Of a stretch of DNA of 50,185 nt, positions 24,523-32,732 are shown one piece after another; the stretch's first letter is position 1; the number at the start of each line of letters is the position of its first letter. The notes below the pieces were generated by a model. The model saw only the letters and a program-made list of their open reading frames with translations, was not told the origin of the DNA and made no database searches. Source of the stretch: Azospirillum sp. TSO22-1. Its GTDB lineage: Bacteria > Pseudomonadota > Alphaproteobacteria > Azospirillales > Azospirillaceae. The stretch is from positions 1-50,185 of the forward strand of contig NZ_LGQZ01000026.1 of assembly GCF_003116015.1 (NCBI RefSeq), given 5' to 3'. The translations under genes were made by a program, and so were the position numbers.

Positions 24523-25815
24523 TTATGACGACCGTCTCAGCCTTGCCACAAAGAAGCCGTCGATGCCGCCCTTGTCCGGCAGCATGCCCGGCAGCGAGCG
24601 CACCTCGCCGCGCTCGTTGATCGGCTCGGCGAGGCCGTCCAGCTCGTCCGCGGTGACCGGCACGCGCTCGACCCGCGGGTCCTTGGCGATCAGGCGGTCG
24701 ATCTGCGCCTCGCCCTCCTCCGGCTGAATCGAGCAGGTACAGTAGACCAGCGTGCCGCCGACCGCCAGCAGGTCCACCGCGTGCGCCAGCAGACGGCCCT
24801 GGGCGCGGGACAGCTTGGCCACGTCCTCGGCGGTCTTCAGGCGCTGCACGTCGGGGTGGCGGCGGATGGCGCCGGTGGCGGTGCACGGCGCGTCGAGCAG
24901 GATGGCGTCGGCCGGCGCGCCCGGATCCCAGGTGGCGACGTCGGCGGCGACCAGCTCGGCCGAAAGGTGCAGGCGGGCGAGGTTCTCGCGCACCCGCTCC
25001 AGCCGCTTGGCGGAACGGTCCACCGCGGTCACCTCGGCGCCGGCGGCGCAGAGCTGCGCCGTCTTGCCGCCGGGGGCGGCGCACAGGTCGTAGACGCGCT
25101 TGCCCGCAATGTCGCCGATCAGCTTGGCGGGCAGCGAGGCGGCGAGGTCCTGCACCCACCACGCGCCCTCGTCGAATCCGGGCAGTTCGGTCACCGAGCC
25201 GCCGGCCGCGCGGCGCAGCGAGCCGGTGGGCAGGAGCGTGGCCTCCAGCCGTTCGGCCCAGGCGGCCGGGTCGGTCTTCACGGTGATGTCGAGCGGGGCT
25301 TCGTGCAGGTGCGCCTCGACGATGGCGCGGGCGCGGGCGGTGCCGTAGGCCTGCCGCCAGGACAGCCACAGCCAGTCCGGCGTGTTGAGCCGTCCGGCAT
25401 CCTGCTGGCCGGCGGCCTCCGCGCCCTCGCGGGCGAGGCGGCGCATGACGGCGTTGATCAGGCCCTTGTACTGCGGCGCGCCGGCGGCGACCGCCAGCTC
25501 CACCGTGGTGTCCACCGCAGCGTGCGCCGGGGTGTTGAGGAACACCAGCTGCGCGGCGCCCAGGCGCAGCACGTCGTGCACGACGGCCTTGGGCAGGCCG
25601 GGCTTGTCGAGGCAGCCGAAGATCAGCGCATCGATCTGCCCGAGCCGGCGCAGCATCGTGGAGACGAGCATGCGCACGAAGCCGCGGTCGCGCGGCTCCA
25701 GCTCCTTGAGCTTGGGGTGCGCGTCGAAGGAATCGTCGAACGGCAGGGTCTTGCGCAGAACGTCGCGCAGGAGGTCCAGCGCGACGACGCGCGCGGCGAG
25801 GGTGGCGTCGGTCAT
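24523..25815 (-). CDS. rsmB: RsmB-type rRNA cytosine-C5 methyltransferase
   Basis: The 430-residue enzyme joins an N-terminal NusB-like RNA-binding domain (about 1-145; RDRGFVRMLVSTMLRRLGQI, KGLINAVMRRLAREG) to a NOP2/Sun SAM-dependent methyltransferase domain. SAM binding is seen in YDLCAAPGGKTAQLC. Motif IV LLDAPCTATGAIRRHPD carries the release Cys and motif VI VYCTCSIQPEEGE the nucleophilic Cys. It should methylate a cytosine of 16S rRNA (C967 in E. coli). It begins 43 bp after the DHH gene, with a weak ribosome site (CCCGGGG), so coupling within the transcript is likely. Confidence 0.92.
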   Translation of the reverse strand: MTDATLAARVVALDLLRDVLRKTLPFDDSFDAHPKLKELEPRDRGFVRMLVSTMLRRLGQIDALIFGCLDKPGLPKAVVHDVLRLGAAQLVFLNTPAHAAVDTTVELAVAAGAPQYKGLINAVMRRLAREGAEAAGQQDAGRLNTPDWLWLSWRQAYGTARARAIVEAHLHEAPLDITVKTDPAAWAERLEATLLPTGSLRRAAGGSVTELPGFDEGAWWVQDLAASLPAKLIGDIAGKRVYDLCAAPGGKTAQLCAAGAEVTAVDRSAKRLERVRENLARLHLSAELVAADVATWDPGAPADAILLDAPCTATGAIRRHPDVQRLKTAEDVAKLSRAQGRLLAHAVDLLAVGGTLVYCTCSIQPEEGEAQIDRLIAKDPRVERVPVTADELDGLAEPINERGEVRSLPGMLPDKGGIDGFFVARLRRSS

Positions 25816-25858
25816 CCCCGGGATGTAGCGCGCCGCGGGCGGGGTGTCGAGGACCGCC

Positions 25859-26791
25859 TTATCCGTCCGCCCGCATCCTTCCGACGATCTCCGCCAGCGT
25901 CGCCTCCGCCTTGTCGTTGTCGATCTGGCAGGTGCCGGCCGCGTGGTGGCCGCCGCCGCCGTACTCCAGCATCAGGGCGCCGACGTTGGTCTTCGACGAG
26001 CGGTCCAGGATCGACTTGCCGCAGGCCAGCACCGTGTTCTGCTGCTTCAGGCCCCACAGCACGTGGATCGAGATGTTGGTCTCCGGGTACAGCGCGTAGA
26101 TCATGAAGCGGTTGCCGGCGTAGATCGTCTCCTCGTTGCGCAGGTCGAGGACGACCACGTTGCCCTCGACGCGGGCGCAGCGCGTCAGCTGCTCCTCGAA
26201 CAGCGCGCGGTGCTGGGTGTAGAGGTCGACGCGCTCCTTGACGTCGGGCAGGTCGAGAATCTGGTCGATGCTGTGCTGCCGGCAGTAGTCGATCAGCTCC
26301 ATCATCAGCTGGTAGTTGGACACCCGAAACTCGCGGAAGCGGCCCAGCCCGGTGCGCGCGTCCATCAGGAAGTTCAGCAGCGTCCAGCCGGTGGGGTTCA
26401 GGATGTCGTCGCGGTCGTACTGCGCGGAATCCGCCTGGTCCACGGCGCGCATCATCTCGTCCGACACGCGCGGGAAACGCGCCGCGCCGCCGAAATGGTC
26501 GTAGACGACGCGGGCGGCCGAGGGAGCCTCGGGGTGGATGATGTGGTTGGGCTTCTTGCCGACCCGGATCGTCTCCGACAGGTGATGGTCGAAGACGAGG
26601 TGGGCGCCCTCCACGTAGGGCAGGTTGGTGGTGATGTCGCGGGCCGTGATCTCGACCTTGCCGTCCTGCATGTCCTTCGGATGGACGAACTTGATGTCGT
26701 CCACCATGTCCAGCTCCTTCAGCAGGACGGCGCACACCAGCCCGTCGAAGTCGGACCGGGTGACGAGACGGAACTTCTGATTCTCGGCCAT
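25859..26791 (-). CDS. DHH family phosphoesterase
   Basis: The 310-residue protein belongs to the DHH superfamily. Motif I is RSDFDGLVCAVLL, the eponymous motif III is VFDHHLSE, and a middle Asp lies in AVDQADSAQYD. The C-terminal DHHA1-type substrate motif is GGGGHHAAGTCQID. Metals (usually Mn) are bound by these Asp/His residues. Relatives include NrnA oligoribonucleases, exopolyphosphatase-like and cyclic-dinucleotide hydrolases. The NLR-rich middle (VVVLDLRNEETIYAGNRF) is specific to a proteobacterial subgroup of unknown substrate. It starts 86 bp after the htpX stop, with a hairpin in the gap. Confidence 0.85.
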   Translation of the reverse strand: MAENQKFRLVTRSDFDGLVCAVLLKELDMVDDIKFVHPKDMQDGKVEITARDITTNLPYVEGAHLVFDHHLSETIRVGKKPNHIIHPEAPSAARVVYDHFGGAARFPRVSDEMMRAVDQADSAQYDRDDILNPTGWTLLNFLMDARTGLGRFREFRVSNYQLMMELIDYCRQHSIDQILDLPDVKERVDLYTQHRALFEEQLTRCARVEGNVVVLDLRNEETIYAGNRFMIYALYPETNISIHVLWGLKQQNTVLACGKSILDRSSKTNVGALMLEYGGGGHHAAGTCQIDNDKAEATLAEIVGRMRADG

Positions 26792-26805
26792 GCTTCCCCC
26801 AAATG

Positions 26806-26830
26806 CCCCACCCCATTCGAAGGGGTGAGG
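26806..26830 (-). other. Imperfect hairpin between htpX and the DHH gene
   Basis: CCCCACCCC (26806-26814) and GGGGTGAGG (26822-26830) form a 9-bp stem with one mismatch around an ATTCGAA loop. On the minus strand it is followed by CATTTGGGGG, so the U-tract is poor. It may be a weak terminator or processing site that lowers expression of the downstream genes relative to heat-inducible htpX. Confidence 0.4.
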
Positions 26831-26877
26831 CAGGGTAGTCGCGGGCCGGAATTCACGCAATCGGTAAGGGTGTCGCG

Positions 26878-27786
26878 TCAGCCCCAGGGGCTGCGCCGTG
26901 CACCGCCCCACGGGCCGGATGGCTGCGGGGCGTAGCCCGACATCGCGTGCAGCCGGGCCACGCGGTTCTCCACCGCAGGGTGCGTCGAGAACAGGCTGTC
27001 GAAGCTGCGGCCGTGCAGCGGGTTGACGATGAACAGGTGCGCGGTGGCCGGGTTGGCCTCGGCGTGCGGCTCGACGGTGTGCGCCACGCCCTCGTGGATG
27101 CGCACCAGCGCGGTGGCCAGCCAGTCCGGCCGGCCGCAGATCTCGGCGCCGATGCGGTCGGCCTCGTATTCGCGGGTGCGGCTGACCGCCATCTGCACGA
27201 TCATCGCCGCGAACGGCGCCACGATCATCATCAGCAGGGATCCCACGAAGCCCAGCGGGTTGCCGCCGCGCTCGTCGTTCGAGGACGAACCGCCGAAGAA
27301 CATCCCGAAATTCGCCAGCATGGAGATGGCGCCGGCGATGGTCGCGGTGACCGTCATGATCAGCGTGTCGCGGTTCTTCACGTGCGCCAGCTCGTGCGCC
27401 ATGACGCCGGCGATCTCCTCGGCGCTGAGCCTGTCGAACAGGCCGGTGGTGGCGGCGACGGCGGCGTTCTCCGGGTTGCGGCCGGTGGCGAAGGCGTTGG
27501 GCTGGCCGGAGTGGATGACGTACACCCTGGGCATCGGCAGCGCGGCGCGCTGCGCCAGTTGCTGGACGATGCCGTAGAACTGCGGCGCGGAAGTGGCGTC
27601 CACCTCCTGCGCCCCGTACATGGACAGCACCATGCTGCCGGAGTTCCAGTAGGTGAAGAGGTTCATGCCCAACGCCATGACGAAGGCGATCATCATGCCG
27701 CCCTGCCCGCCCAGCAGGTAGCCCATGCCGACGAACAGCGCGGTCAGGCCGGCGAGCAGCACCGTGGTCTTCAGATAGCTGGTCAT
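26878..27786 (-). CDS. htpX: Membrane zinc metalloprotease HtpX
   Basis: The 302-residue M48B protease degrades misfolded inner-membrane proteins. Four hydrophobic segments flank the zinc motif [10 protein letters not shown] (HExxH, active Glu), with the third ligand in [14 protein letters not shown]. The N-terminus [20 protein letters not shown] and the [16 protein letters not shown] region are standard. The C-terminal tail is Gly/Pro/Trp-rich. ATG 27784-27786 follows AAGGGGTT. A heat-shock-type promoter and a run of palindromes in the leader lie upstream (27789-27887), consistent with RpoH control known for htpX. DUF1674 is divergent. Confidence 0.95.
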   Translation of the reverse strand: MTSYLKTTVLLAGLTALFVGMGYLLGGQGGMMIAFVMALGMNLFTYWNSGSMVLSMYGAQEVDATSAPQFYGIVQQLAQRAALPMPRVYVIHSGQPNAFATGRNPENAAVAATTGLFDRLSAEEIAGVMAHELAHVKNRDTLIMTVTATIAGAISMLANFGMFFGGSSSNDERGGNPLGFVGSLLMMIVAPFAAMIVQMAVSRTREYEADRIGAEICGRPDWLATALVRIHEGVAHTVEPHAEANPATAHLFIVNPLHGRSFDSLFSTHPAVENRVARLHAMSGYAPQPSGPWGGARRSPWG

Positions 27787-27788
27787 AA

Positions 27789-27843
27789 CCCCTTGGAATT
27801 CCTAAATATGCCCTGGCATGTGCGCGGACGGGACTTCCCGTCC
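27789..27843 (-). other. Palindrome-rich 5' leader of htpX
   Basis: On the minus strand three palindromes follow one another: GGACGGGA-AG-TCCCGTCC in RNA sense (27826-27843), ATGCCAGGGCAT (27808-27819) and GGAATTCC (27795-27802). The last touches the Shine-Dalgarno AAGGGG. With the predicted transcription start near 27850 all three would lie in the leader RNA. Stacked hairpins next to the ribosome site of a heat-shock gene are what an RNA thermometer looks like, but no known ROSE or fourU motif is present. Confidence 0.4.
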
Positions 27844-27857
27844 TTACCCGTAAGGTG

Positions 27858-27887
27858 ATATGGGCTTGGCCCGATGCCCCGTTCAAG
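27858..27887 (-). promoter_or_regulatory. RpoH (sigma-32) type promoter of htpX
   Basis: On the minus strand CTTGAAC (27887-27881) and CCCATAT (27864-27858) are separated by 16 bases, matching the heat-shock sigma consensus CTTGAAA and CCCATNT with slightly long spacing. It would start transcription near 27850, about 65 bp before the htpX ATG. The -35 element lies only 20 bp from the DUF1674 start on the opposite strand, so the two genes share a compact control region. Confidence 0.6.
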
Positions 27888-27906
27888 AGGACGGCGAGGA
27901 AGGATC

Positions 27907-28080
27907 ATGAGCGACGACACGACGGTTTCCAAGACGCCGGCCAGCGTCGAAACGACGCCCCCGGCGGACACCCTGCTCAAGGGCCCCGAGCAGAAGCCCG
28001 GCGAGATCGGCGGCCCCAAGGGTCCGGAGCCGACCCGCTACGGCGACTGGGAGTTCAAGGGCCGCTGCTCGGATTTCTAG
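27907..28080 (+). CDS. DUF1674 protein (SDHAF4-like succinate dehydrogenase assembly factor)
   Basis: The 57-residue protein ends with the DUF1674 hallmark [19 protein letters not shown]. The mitochondrial member SDHAF4/Sdh8 binds flavinated SdhA and protects it before complex II assembly. The N-terminal 35 residues are low complexity. ATG 27907 has an ideal GAGGAAGGATC upstream. It is divergent from htpX, a common alphaproteobacterial arrangement. The alphaproteobacterial protein is presumed, not shown here, to serve Sdh assembly. Confidence 0.88.
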   Translation: MSDDTTVSKTPASVETTPPADTLLKGPEQKPGEIGGPKGPEPTRYGDWEFKGRCSDF

Positions 28081-28092
28081 GATTTATCACCT

Positions 28093-28110
28093 TGCACACA
28101 TTTGTGTGCA
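28093..28110. promoter_or_regulatory. Perfect TGCACACA-TT-TGTGTGCA palindrome
   Basis: An 8-bp perfect inverted repeat with a 2-bp centre lies 13 bp after the DUF1674 stop and 97 bp before the nuclease gene. It is AT-richer than its surroundings and has no U-tract, so a dimeric-repressor operator is as likely as a weak terminator. Confidence 0.4.
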
Positions 28111-28206
28111 GGACCTGATACCTATTACGTGCTTGATCCGTTCCTGGCTTGAGCGTAGCCTTCGTGCGTTCCGGGCGCGATGCCCGTTGGCGAAGAGGCT
28201 GCCGCC

Positions 28207-28656
28207 ATGCGCTTGCCCCTGCTCCTGACCGCGCTTCTGCTGGCCCAGCCAGATGGTGGCGCGCACGCCGGCCCAGCGCCGCTCCCCGGCCCGATCCCGG
28301 CGGAGGTCCTCGACGTGCTGGACGGCGACACGCTGGCCGTGCGCGCCACCATCTGGCTGGGCCAGGCGGTGGAGACGCACGTGCGGCTGTCCGGCATCGA
28401 CGCGCCGGAGATGCGCGCCCACTGCCCCGAGGAAAAGGAGAAGGCCGAGGCGGCGCGCGACTTCGCCCGCCGCCTGCTGGCCGACGGCCGCGCCCGGCTG
28501 CTGGAGGTGCAGGCCGACAAGTACGGCGGCCGGGTGCGCGCCCGCGTCCTCACCTCGACCGGGGCCGACCTGTCGCAGTCGCTGCTCGACGCCGGGCTGG
28601 TCCGCCCCTACCACGGCGAGCGGCGGCGCTCCTGGTGCGCCGGGGCGGAGGGCTGA
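28207..28656 (+). CDS. Exported thermonuclease (SNase-like) family protein
   Basis: The 149-residue precursor has a signal peptide (MRLPLLLTALLLAQPDGGAHA) and a staphylococcal-nuclease-like OB fold: VLDVLDGDTLAVRA, VRLSGIDAPEMRAHC, then KYGGRVRARVLTSTG. Calcium and catalytic positions (Asp of DGD, Arg of RLSGIDAPE, Glu after GIDAPE, Arg of GGRVRAR) are broadly kept. ATG 28207 with GAAGAGG upstream is preferred to ATG 28180. The product would be a periplasmic or secreted nuclease, or a non-catalytic SNase-like protein, as many alphaproteobacterial members are uncharacterised. Confidence 0.85.
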   Translation: MRLPLLLTALLLAQPDGGAHAGPAPLPGPIPAEVLDVLDGDTLAVRATIWLGQAVETHVRLSGIDAPEMRAHCPEEKEKAEAARDFARRLLADGRARLLEVQADKYGGRVRARVLTSTGADLSQSLLDAGLVRPYHGERRRSWCAGAEG

Positions 28657-28663
28657 GGCGGCC

Positions 28664-29107
28664 TCAGCGCGCCGGGCAGTCGACGCTGGCCGGACCGTTC
28701 GGCGTGCAGGCGGCGCGGGTGCGGGCGGCCATCACCGTCTCGTTGTCGTAGGTGCAGGCGACCCGCTGCACGGTGCCGGCGCGGCCGACGGCGACGGAGA
28801 CCGGCTTGGCGGTGCGGATCCGCTCGGGCGTCAGGCTGCAGGACAGGTAGCCCTGGAACGTCCCGGCCTCCCACAGCGACGTGTCCTTGAGCGCGCGGTA
28901 CACCTCGAAGTCCTTGCAGACCGTCTCCTTGTCCATCATCCGCGCGTCGGCGGCGCAATAGGTGTCGAAGCCGTACTCCAGTTCGGCTTTCGTCGGGCAG
29001 GAGCCGGCCTGGACGGCGGTGCTCATGTCGGGGCAGGCCAGGGTCTCGGCCCCGGCGGGCAGGCTGGTGGCGAGCAGGATCGCGAGAACGGACAGGCGGC
29101 GCAGCAT
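28664..29107 (-). CDS. Exported cysteine-rich hypothetical protein
   Basis: The 147-residue precursor has a signal peptide (MLRRLSVLAILLATSLPAGA) and a mature part with eight cysteines (LACPDM, GSCPTK, TYCAAD, TVCKDF, LSCSLT, VACTYD, AACTPN, VDCPAR), suggesting up to four disulfides in the periplasm. No known domain. ATG 29105-29107 follows AGGGAGACCACG. It converges on the nuclease gene with 7 bp between stops. Confidence 0.65.
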   Translation of the reverse strand: MLRRLSVLAILLATSLPAGAETLACPDMSTAVQAGSCPTKAELEYGFDTYCAADARMMDKETVCKDFEVYRALKDTSLWEAGTFQGYLSCSLTPERIRTAKPVSVAVGRAGTVQRVACTYDNETVMAARTRAACTPNGPASVDCPAR

Positions 29108-29242
29108 CGTGGTCTCCCTGGGGAACGGCGGCGCCATCCTAGCGGGCGACCCGGCCGGCGGACCTGACGAAGGTCAAGCCGGACGGAACGCCGAACCCGC
29201 GCCGCGCGTTCCCCTCCCCAACCAACCACGGAGGAGAACGCG

Positions 29243-29572
29243 ATGCGGACGGTTTGGACCGGCCTGGCCGCGGCCGCGGCGGTGATGCTCGGCTCGGCCG
29301 CGCTGGCGGCGCAGGACGGCAAGGGCGCCGACGGCGGCACCGGCAAGGGCAGCGACCTCGGCACGCCCCCGGCGATCCAGGGCGAGTCCTGGTTCGGCAC
29401 CGGCGACCAGGACAACAACCGGATGGGCGAGCGCCGCACCGACAAGCAGAAGAACGCCATCGAGACCAAGGACCAGGGGCCGATCGGCCGGGTTCCCGAC
29501 GCGGCGAAGGGCGAGACCGGCCTGAAGGGCGAGACCGCCGGCTCAGGATCGTCAGACGGCTCGGCAAAGTGA
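29243..29572 (+). CDS. Exported hydrophilic hypothetical protein
   Basis: The 109-residue precursor has a signal peptide (TVWTGLAAAAAVMLGSAALA, cleavage near ALA-A) and a Gly/Asp/Lys-rich, apparently disordered mature region (TGKGSDLGTPPAIQGESWFG, DNNRMGERRTDKQKN). GGAGGAGAACGCG directly before the ATG is a very strong ribosome site. Its composition recalls the exported protein at 7452-8009. Function unknown. Confidence 0.65.
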   Translation: MRTVWTGLAAAAAVMLGSAALAAQDGKGADGGTGKGSDLGTPPAIQGESWFGTGDQDNNRMGERRTDKQKNAIETKDQGPIGRVPDAAKGETGLKGETAGSGSSDGSAK

Positions 29573-29618
29573 TCCGCGCCCCCGGAGCGTCTGGAGATTG
29601 GGTTCGGCGCGACGTACT

Positions 29619-29658
29619 GTAGGGTTGCGCGCGGTCGTTCCGGCCGGCGCAACCCTAC
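29619..29658. repeat. Inverted repeat GTAGGGTTGCGC...GCGCAACCCTAC
   Basis: A perfect 12-bp stem (29619-29630 with 29647-29658) with a 16-base GC-rich loop. There is no T-run on either side, so it is more like a dispersed palindromic unit than a terminator. A short palindrome GTGAGCGCTCAC follows at 29663-29674, right before the next gene. Confidence 0.6.
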
Positions 29659-29675
29659 GGACGTGAGCGCTCACC

Positions 29676-30170
29676 ATGCACGCTTTTCGACGATTGCTGT
29701 TCGCCCTGGCCGCCCTGCTGCTGGTGTGGTCCGGGCCGGTGCCGGTGCAGGCGGGCGACGTCGCCCAGTCCACGGCCGCCGACGCCGTCCAGTACCCGCA
29801 GACCAACGCGGAGATCCGGCAATGGTACAACGACCGCGTCGCGGTCATCCCGCTGCTGGACGGGCAGTGGCAGCGCCAGGGTCTCGGCGCCGAGGAGCGG
29901 GCGCGCCGGGCGTATGAGATCCGCCACGAAGCGCGGATCGAGGCGCGCGCGTACATGCGGAACAAGCAGGAGGTCGCGGTCCTGCGGGCGCGCGACCGGG
30001 AAAAGTACGGCAATCCGGACGGCCCGACCTTTGACCAGTTGGTCGCCCAGAACCGCGAGAAGGGCCTGCAGGGCGACGCCGCGTACGAGGCCATCGTCGG
30101 CAGCGCCAACCGGACGGATGCCGGCTACAACAAGACGTACGGCGTGAAACCGGCGAGCGCATCCCCATGA
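29676..30170 (+). CDS. Exported hypothetical protein, helical and charged
   Basis: The 164-residue precursor carries a signal peptide (about 1-26, LLFALAALLLVWSGPVPVQA). The mature domain is helical and rich in Arg/Glu (QWYNDRVAVIPLLDGQWQRQ, AYEIRHEARIEARAYMRNKQ), ending in NRTDAGYNKTYGVKP. Nothing matches a known enzyme. The phrase EIRQWYNDRV followed by an Arg/Ala-rich helix reads like a conserved alphaproteobacterial periplasmic protein, but I cannot name it. Its stop overlaps the next ATG (ATGA). Confidence 0.6.
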   Translation: MHAFRRLLFALAALLLVWSGPVPVQAGDVAQSTAADAVQYPQTNAEIRQWYNDRVAVIPLLDGQWQRQGLGAEERARRAYEIRHEARIEARAYMRNKQEVAVLRARDREKYGNPDGPTFDQLVAQNREKGLQGDAAYEAIVGSANRTDAGYNKTYGVKPASASP

Positions 30171-30373
30171 CCCTCGGCGACAGCCTGCGCAGGCCCCTGT
30201 CCTGGCAGCCCACCGGACGGGCGGAGTTCCCCTACGCCGCCACCGTGGACGGCCGCGCGTGGCTGGTCCGCGTCAACGACTTCCCGGCGGAGGCCCTCTA
30301 CACGCTGATCATCGACGGCCGGGAGATCGGCGACTTCGACGACTGGCCGGACGGCTGGCTCCGGCCGGACTGA
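30167..30373 (+). CDS. Small cytosolic hypothetical protein
   Basis: A 68-residue protein translationally coupled to the preceding exported protein by ATGA. It looks like one small beta-rich domain (FPYAATVDGRAWLVRVNDFP, ALYTLIIDGREIGDFDDWP), ending in a Trp/Asp-rich tail. No family recognised. A terminator follows. Confidence 0.55.
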   Translation: MTLGDSLRRPLSWQPTGRAEFPYAATVDGRAWLVRVNDFPAEALYTLIIDGREIGDFDDWPDGWLRPD

Positions 30374-30402
30374 CCCCCCGAAACGAAAGCCCCGAAACGA
30401 AA

Positions 30403-30424
30403 CCAGGGGCCCGAAGGCCCCTGG
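30403..30424 (-). terminator. Intrinsic terminator of acsA
   Basis: On the minus strand CCAGGGGCC-TTCG-GGCCCCTGG is a perfect 9-bp stem with a stable UUCG tetraloop, followed by TTTCGTTTC. It lies 29 bp after the acsA stop. It can also end the convergent plus-strand transcript, although the plus side has no U-tract. Confidence 0.8.
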
Positions 30425-30453
30425 TCCGTAGCGTACGCGTTTGATCCGATGGA

Positions 30454-32394
30454 TCAGGCGCGGTTCATGCGGTTCTCGACCAGCTCGTTCACCACGCCCG
30501 GATCGGCGAGCGTCGAGGTGTCGCCGAGCGCGTCGTGCTCGTTGGCGGCGATCTTGCGCAGGATGCGGCGCATGATCTTGCCCGAGCGGGTCTTCGGCAG
30601 GCCCGGCGCCCACTGGATCAGGTCGGGCGAGGCGATCGGGCCGATCTCCTTGCGGACCCAGTTCACCAGCTCCTTGCGCAGTTCCTCCGTCGGCGCCTCG
30701 CCGGCGTTGAGCGTGACGTAGGCGTAGATGCCCTGGCCCTTGAGGTCGTGCGGATAGCCCACCACGGCCGCCTCGGCGACCTTCGGGTGCGCCACCAGCG
30801 CGCTCTCCACCTCGGCCGTGCCCATGCGGTGGCCGGACACGTTGATCACGTCGTCCACGCGGCCGGTGATCCAGTAGTAGCCGTCCTCGTCGCGGCGGCA
30901 GCCGTCACCGGTGAAGTAGTAGCCGCTGAACGTCGAGAAGTAGGTCTGCACGAAGCGCTCGTGGTCGCCGTACACCGTGCGCATCATGCCCGGCCACGCG
31001 TCGGCGATGCAGAGGTTGCCCTCGGTCGCGCCTTCCTGGATCGCGCCATCGTTGTCCACGACGATCGGCTTGACGCCGAAGAACGGCTTGGTGGCCGAAC
31101 CCGGCTTCTGGCCGATGGCGCCGATCAGCGGGGTGATCAGGATGCCGCCGGTCTCGGTCTGCCACCACGTGTCGACGATCGGGCAGCGGCCGTCGCCGAC
31201 CACGTTGTAGTACCACAGCCACGCCTCGGGGTTGATCGGCTCGCCGACCGAACCCAGCACGCGCAGGGACGCGCGCGAGGTCTTCTTCACCGGCCCCTCG
31301 CCCTCGCGCATCAGCGAGCGGATGGCGGTGGGCGCGGTGTAGAAGATGTTGACCTTGTGCTTGTCGACCACCTGCCAGAAGCGCGAGACGTCCGGATAGG
31401 TCGGCACGCCCTCGAACATCAGCGTGGTGGCGCCGTTGGCCAGCGGGCCGTAGACGATGTAGCTGTGGCCGGTGACCCAGCCCACGTCCGCCGTGCACCA
31501 GTAGACGTCGCCGTCGTGGTAGTCGAAGACGTACTGGTGCGTCATCGACGCGTAGACCAGATAGCCGCCGGTGGTGTGCAGCACGCCCTTCGGCTTACCG
31601 GTCGAGCCCGAGGTGTAGAGGATGAACAGCGGGTCCTCGGCGCTCATCTCCTCCGGCGGGCAGTCGGCGGAGACCGAGGCGATCTCCTCGTGGTACCAGA
31701 GGTCGCGCCCTTCGGTCCACGCCACGTCGCCGCCGGTGTGCTTGACCACCAGGACGTTCTTGACGACCGGGGCCGCGGCCACCGCCTTGTCGGCGTTCGC
31801 CTTCAGCGGAACCCGCTTGCCGCCGCGCAGGCCCTCGTCCGAGGTGATGAGGAAGTGGCTGTCGCAGTCGACGATGCGGTCCTTCAGGCTGTCCGGCGAG
31901 AAGCCGCCGAACACGATCGAGTGGATGGCGCCGACGCGCGCGCAGGCCAGCATGGCGTACGCGGCCTCGGGGATCATCGGCAGGTAGATGGTGACGCGGT
32001 CGCCCTTCTTGACGCCGTTCTTCTTCAGAACGTTGGCGAGACGGCAGACGTTCTCGTGCAGCTCCTTGTACGTGATGTGCTTGGAGACGCCGGGGTCGTC
32101 GCCCTCGAAGATGATGGCGGTCTGGTCGCCGCGCTTGGCCAGGTGGCGATCGATGCAGTTCGCCGAAACGTTCAGCGTGCCGTCGTGGAACCACTTGATG
32201 TGAACGTCGCCGGTGAAGCTGACGTCCTTCACCTTGGTGTACGGCTTGATCCAGTCGACCCGCTTGCCGTGCTCAGCCCAGAAGCCCTCCGGATCCTTCT
32301 GCGACTGCTCGTACATGGCGTTGTACTTCGCTTCGTCGACCCAGGCGGCCTTGGCGATCTCCGGCTTCACGGGAAAGTACGTGTTGTCGGTCAT
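30454..32394 (-). CDS. acsA: Acetyl-CoA synthetase
   Basis: The 646-residue AMP-forming enzyme activates acetate to acetyl-CoA. The adenylation motif [11 protein letters not shown], the acetate-pocket region [20 protein letters not shown], and the hinge and C-terminal motifs [20 protein letters not shown] and [20 protein letters not shown] are all present. [15 protein letters not shown] contains the acetylatable catalytic Lys (about 612). ATG 32392-32394 gives the canonical start [12 protein letters not shown], with GGGGGAA upstream. Activity control by lysine acetylation is known for the family, but no pat or cobB gene is adjacent. Confidence 0.97.
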   Translation of the reverse strand: MTDNTYFPVKPEIAKAAWVDEAKYNAMYEQSQKDPEGFWAEHGKRVDWIKPYTKVKDVSFTGDVHIKWFHDGTLNVSANCIDRHLAKRGDQTAIIFEGDDPGVSKHITYKELHENVCRLANVLKKNGVKKGDRVTIYLPMIPEAAYAMLACARVGAIHSIVFGGFSPDSLKDRIVDCDSHFLITSDEGLRGGKRVPLKANADKAVAAAPVVKNVLVVKHTGGDVAWTEGRDLWYHEEIASVSADCPPEEMSAEDPLFILYTSGSTGKPKGVLHTTGGYLVYASMTHQYVFDYHDGDVYWCTADVGWVTGHSYIVYGPLANGATTLMFEGVPTYPDVSRFWQVVDKHKVNIFYTAPTAIRSLMREGEGPVKKTSRASLRVLGSVGEPINPEAWLWYYNVVGDGRCPIVDTWWQTETGGILITPLIGAIGQKPGSATKPFFGVKPIVVDNDGAIQEGATEGNLCIADAWPGMMRTVYGDHERFVQTYFSTFSGYYFTGDGCRRDEDGYYWITGRVDDVINVSGHRMGTAEVESALVAHPKVAEAAVVGYPHDLKGQGIYAYVTLNAGEAPTEELRKELVNWVRKEIGPIASPDLIQWAPGLPKTRSGKIMRRILRKIAANEHDALGDTSTLADPGVVNELVENRMNRA

Positions 32395-32732
32395 TAGCTT
32401 GCGATTCCCCCGCTGACTTCTGGTTGTGCCCGAAGGCGTTGTGGGACGGCCTATGACCGCCCACCGTTTGGCCGGCATTATCCACACACGGCGAGGGTTC
32501 CACAAGTCGCACGGCCCTGGACTTTAGCCCCCCAGCCGAATGGGCCAGCCGATTTTTGTGCGTTGCAGCGCAATTTCGTATCCGGAACGGTCTGCGCATA
32601 GTTCGAATGTGGCGCGACCGTTTGTCGCACCACCAGACGATTCGCGCGTGCACGACGGTGCTTAACCGCCCCTTAACCGGGTTCGATTAGCCTCCGCGAC
32701 CATCGAAGACCAGCAGTCGGACGGGGCTTTCC
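32395..32732. other. 338-bp intergenic region between acsA and a small gene
   Basis: A divergent control region without a credible gene. It contains an imperfect inverted repeat GTGGCGCGAC-CGTTT-GTCGCACCAC (32609-32633, 9 of 10 pairs), a possible operator, and the CtrA-type site at 32662-32677. The acsA-proximal 100 bp has TTATCCACACAC and a CGTTGTG-rich patch but no clear promoter I would defend. Confidence 0.45.
32662..32677 (+). promoter_or_regulatory. CtrA-type binding site
   Basis: TTAACCGCCCCTTAAC is an exact TTAA-N7-TTAAC match to the CtrA consensus. It lies 56-71 bp before the 80-residue gene, a promoter-proximal position. Together with the site at 5464-5478 it suggests CtrA regulation in this organism. 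Inferred, not shown. Confidence 0.55.

Noticed and set aside
32609..32633. Inverted repeat GTGGCGCGAC/GTCGCACCAC as an acsA operator
   Set aside because: It is more than 200 bp from the acsA start and imperfect, so I record it in the gap description but do not call it an operator.
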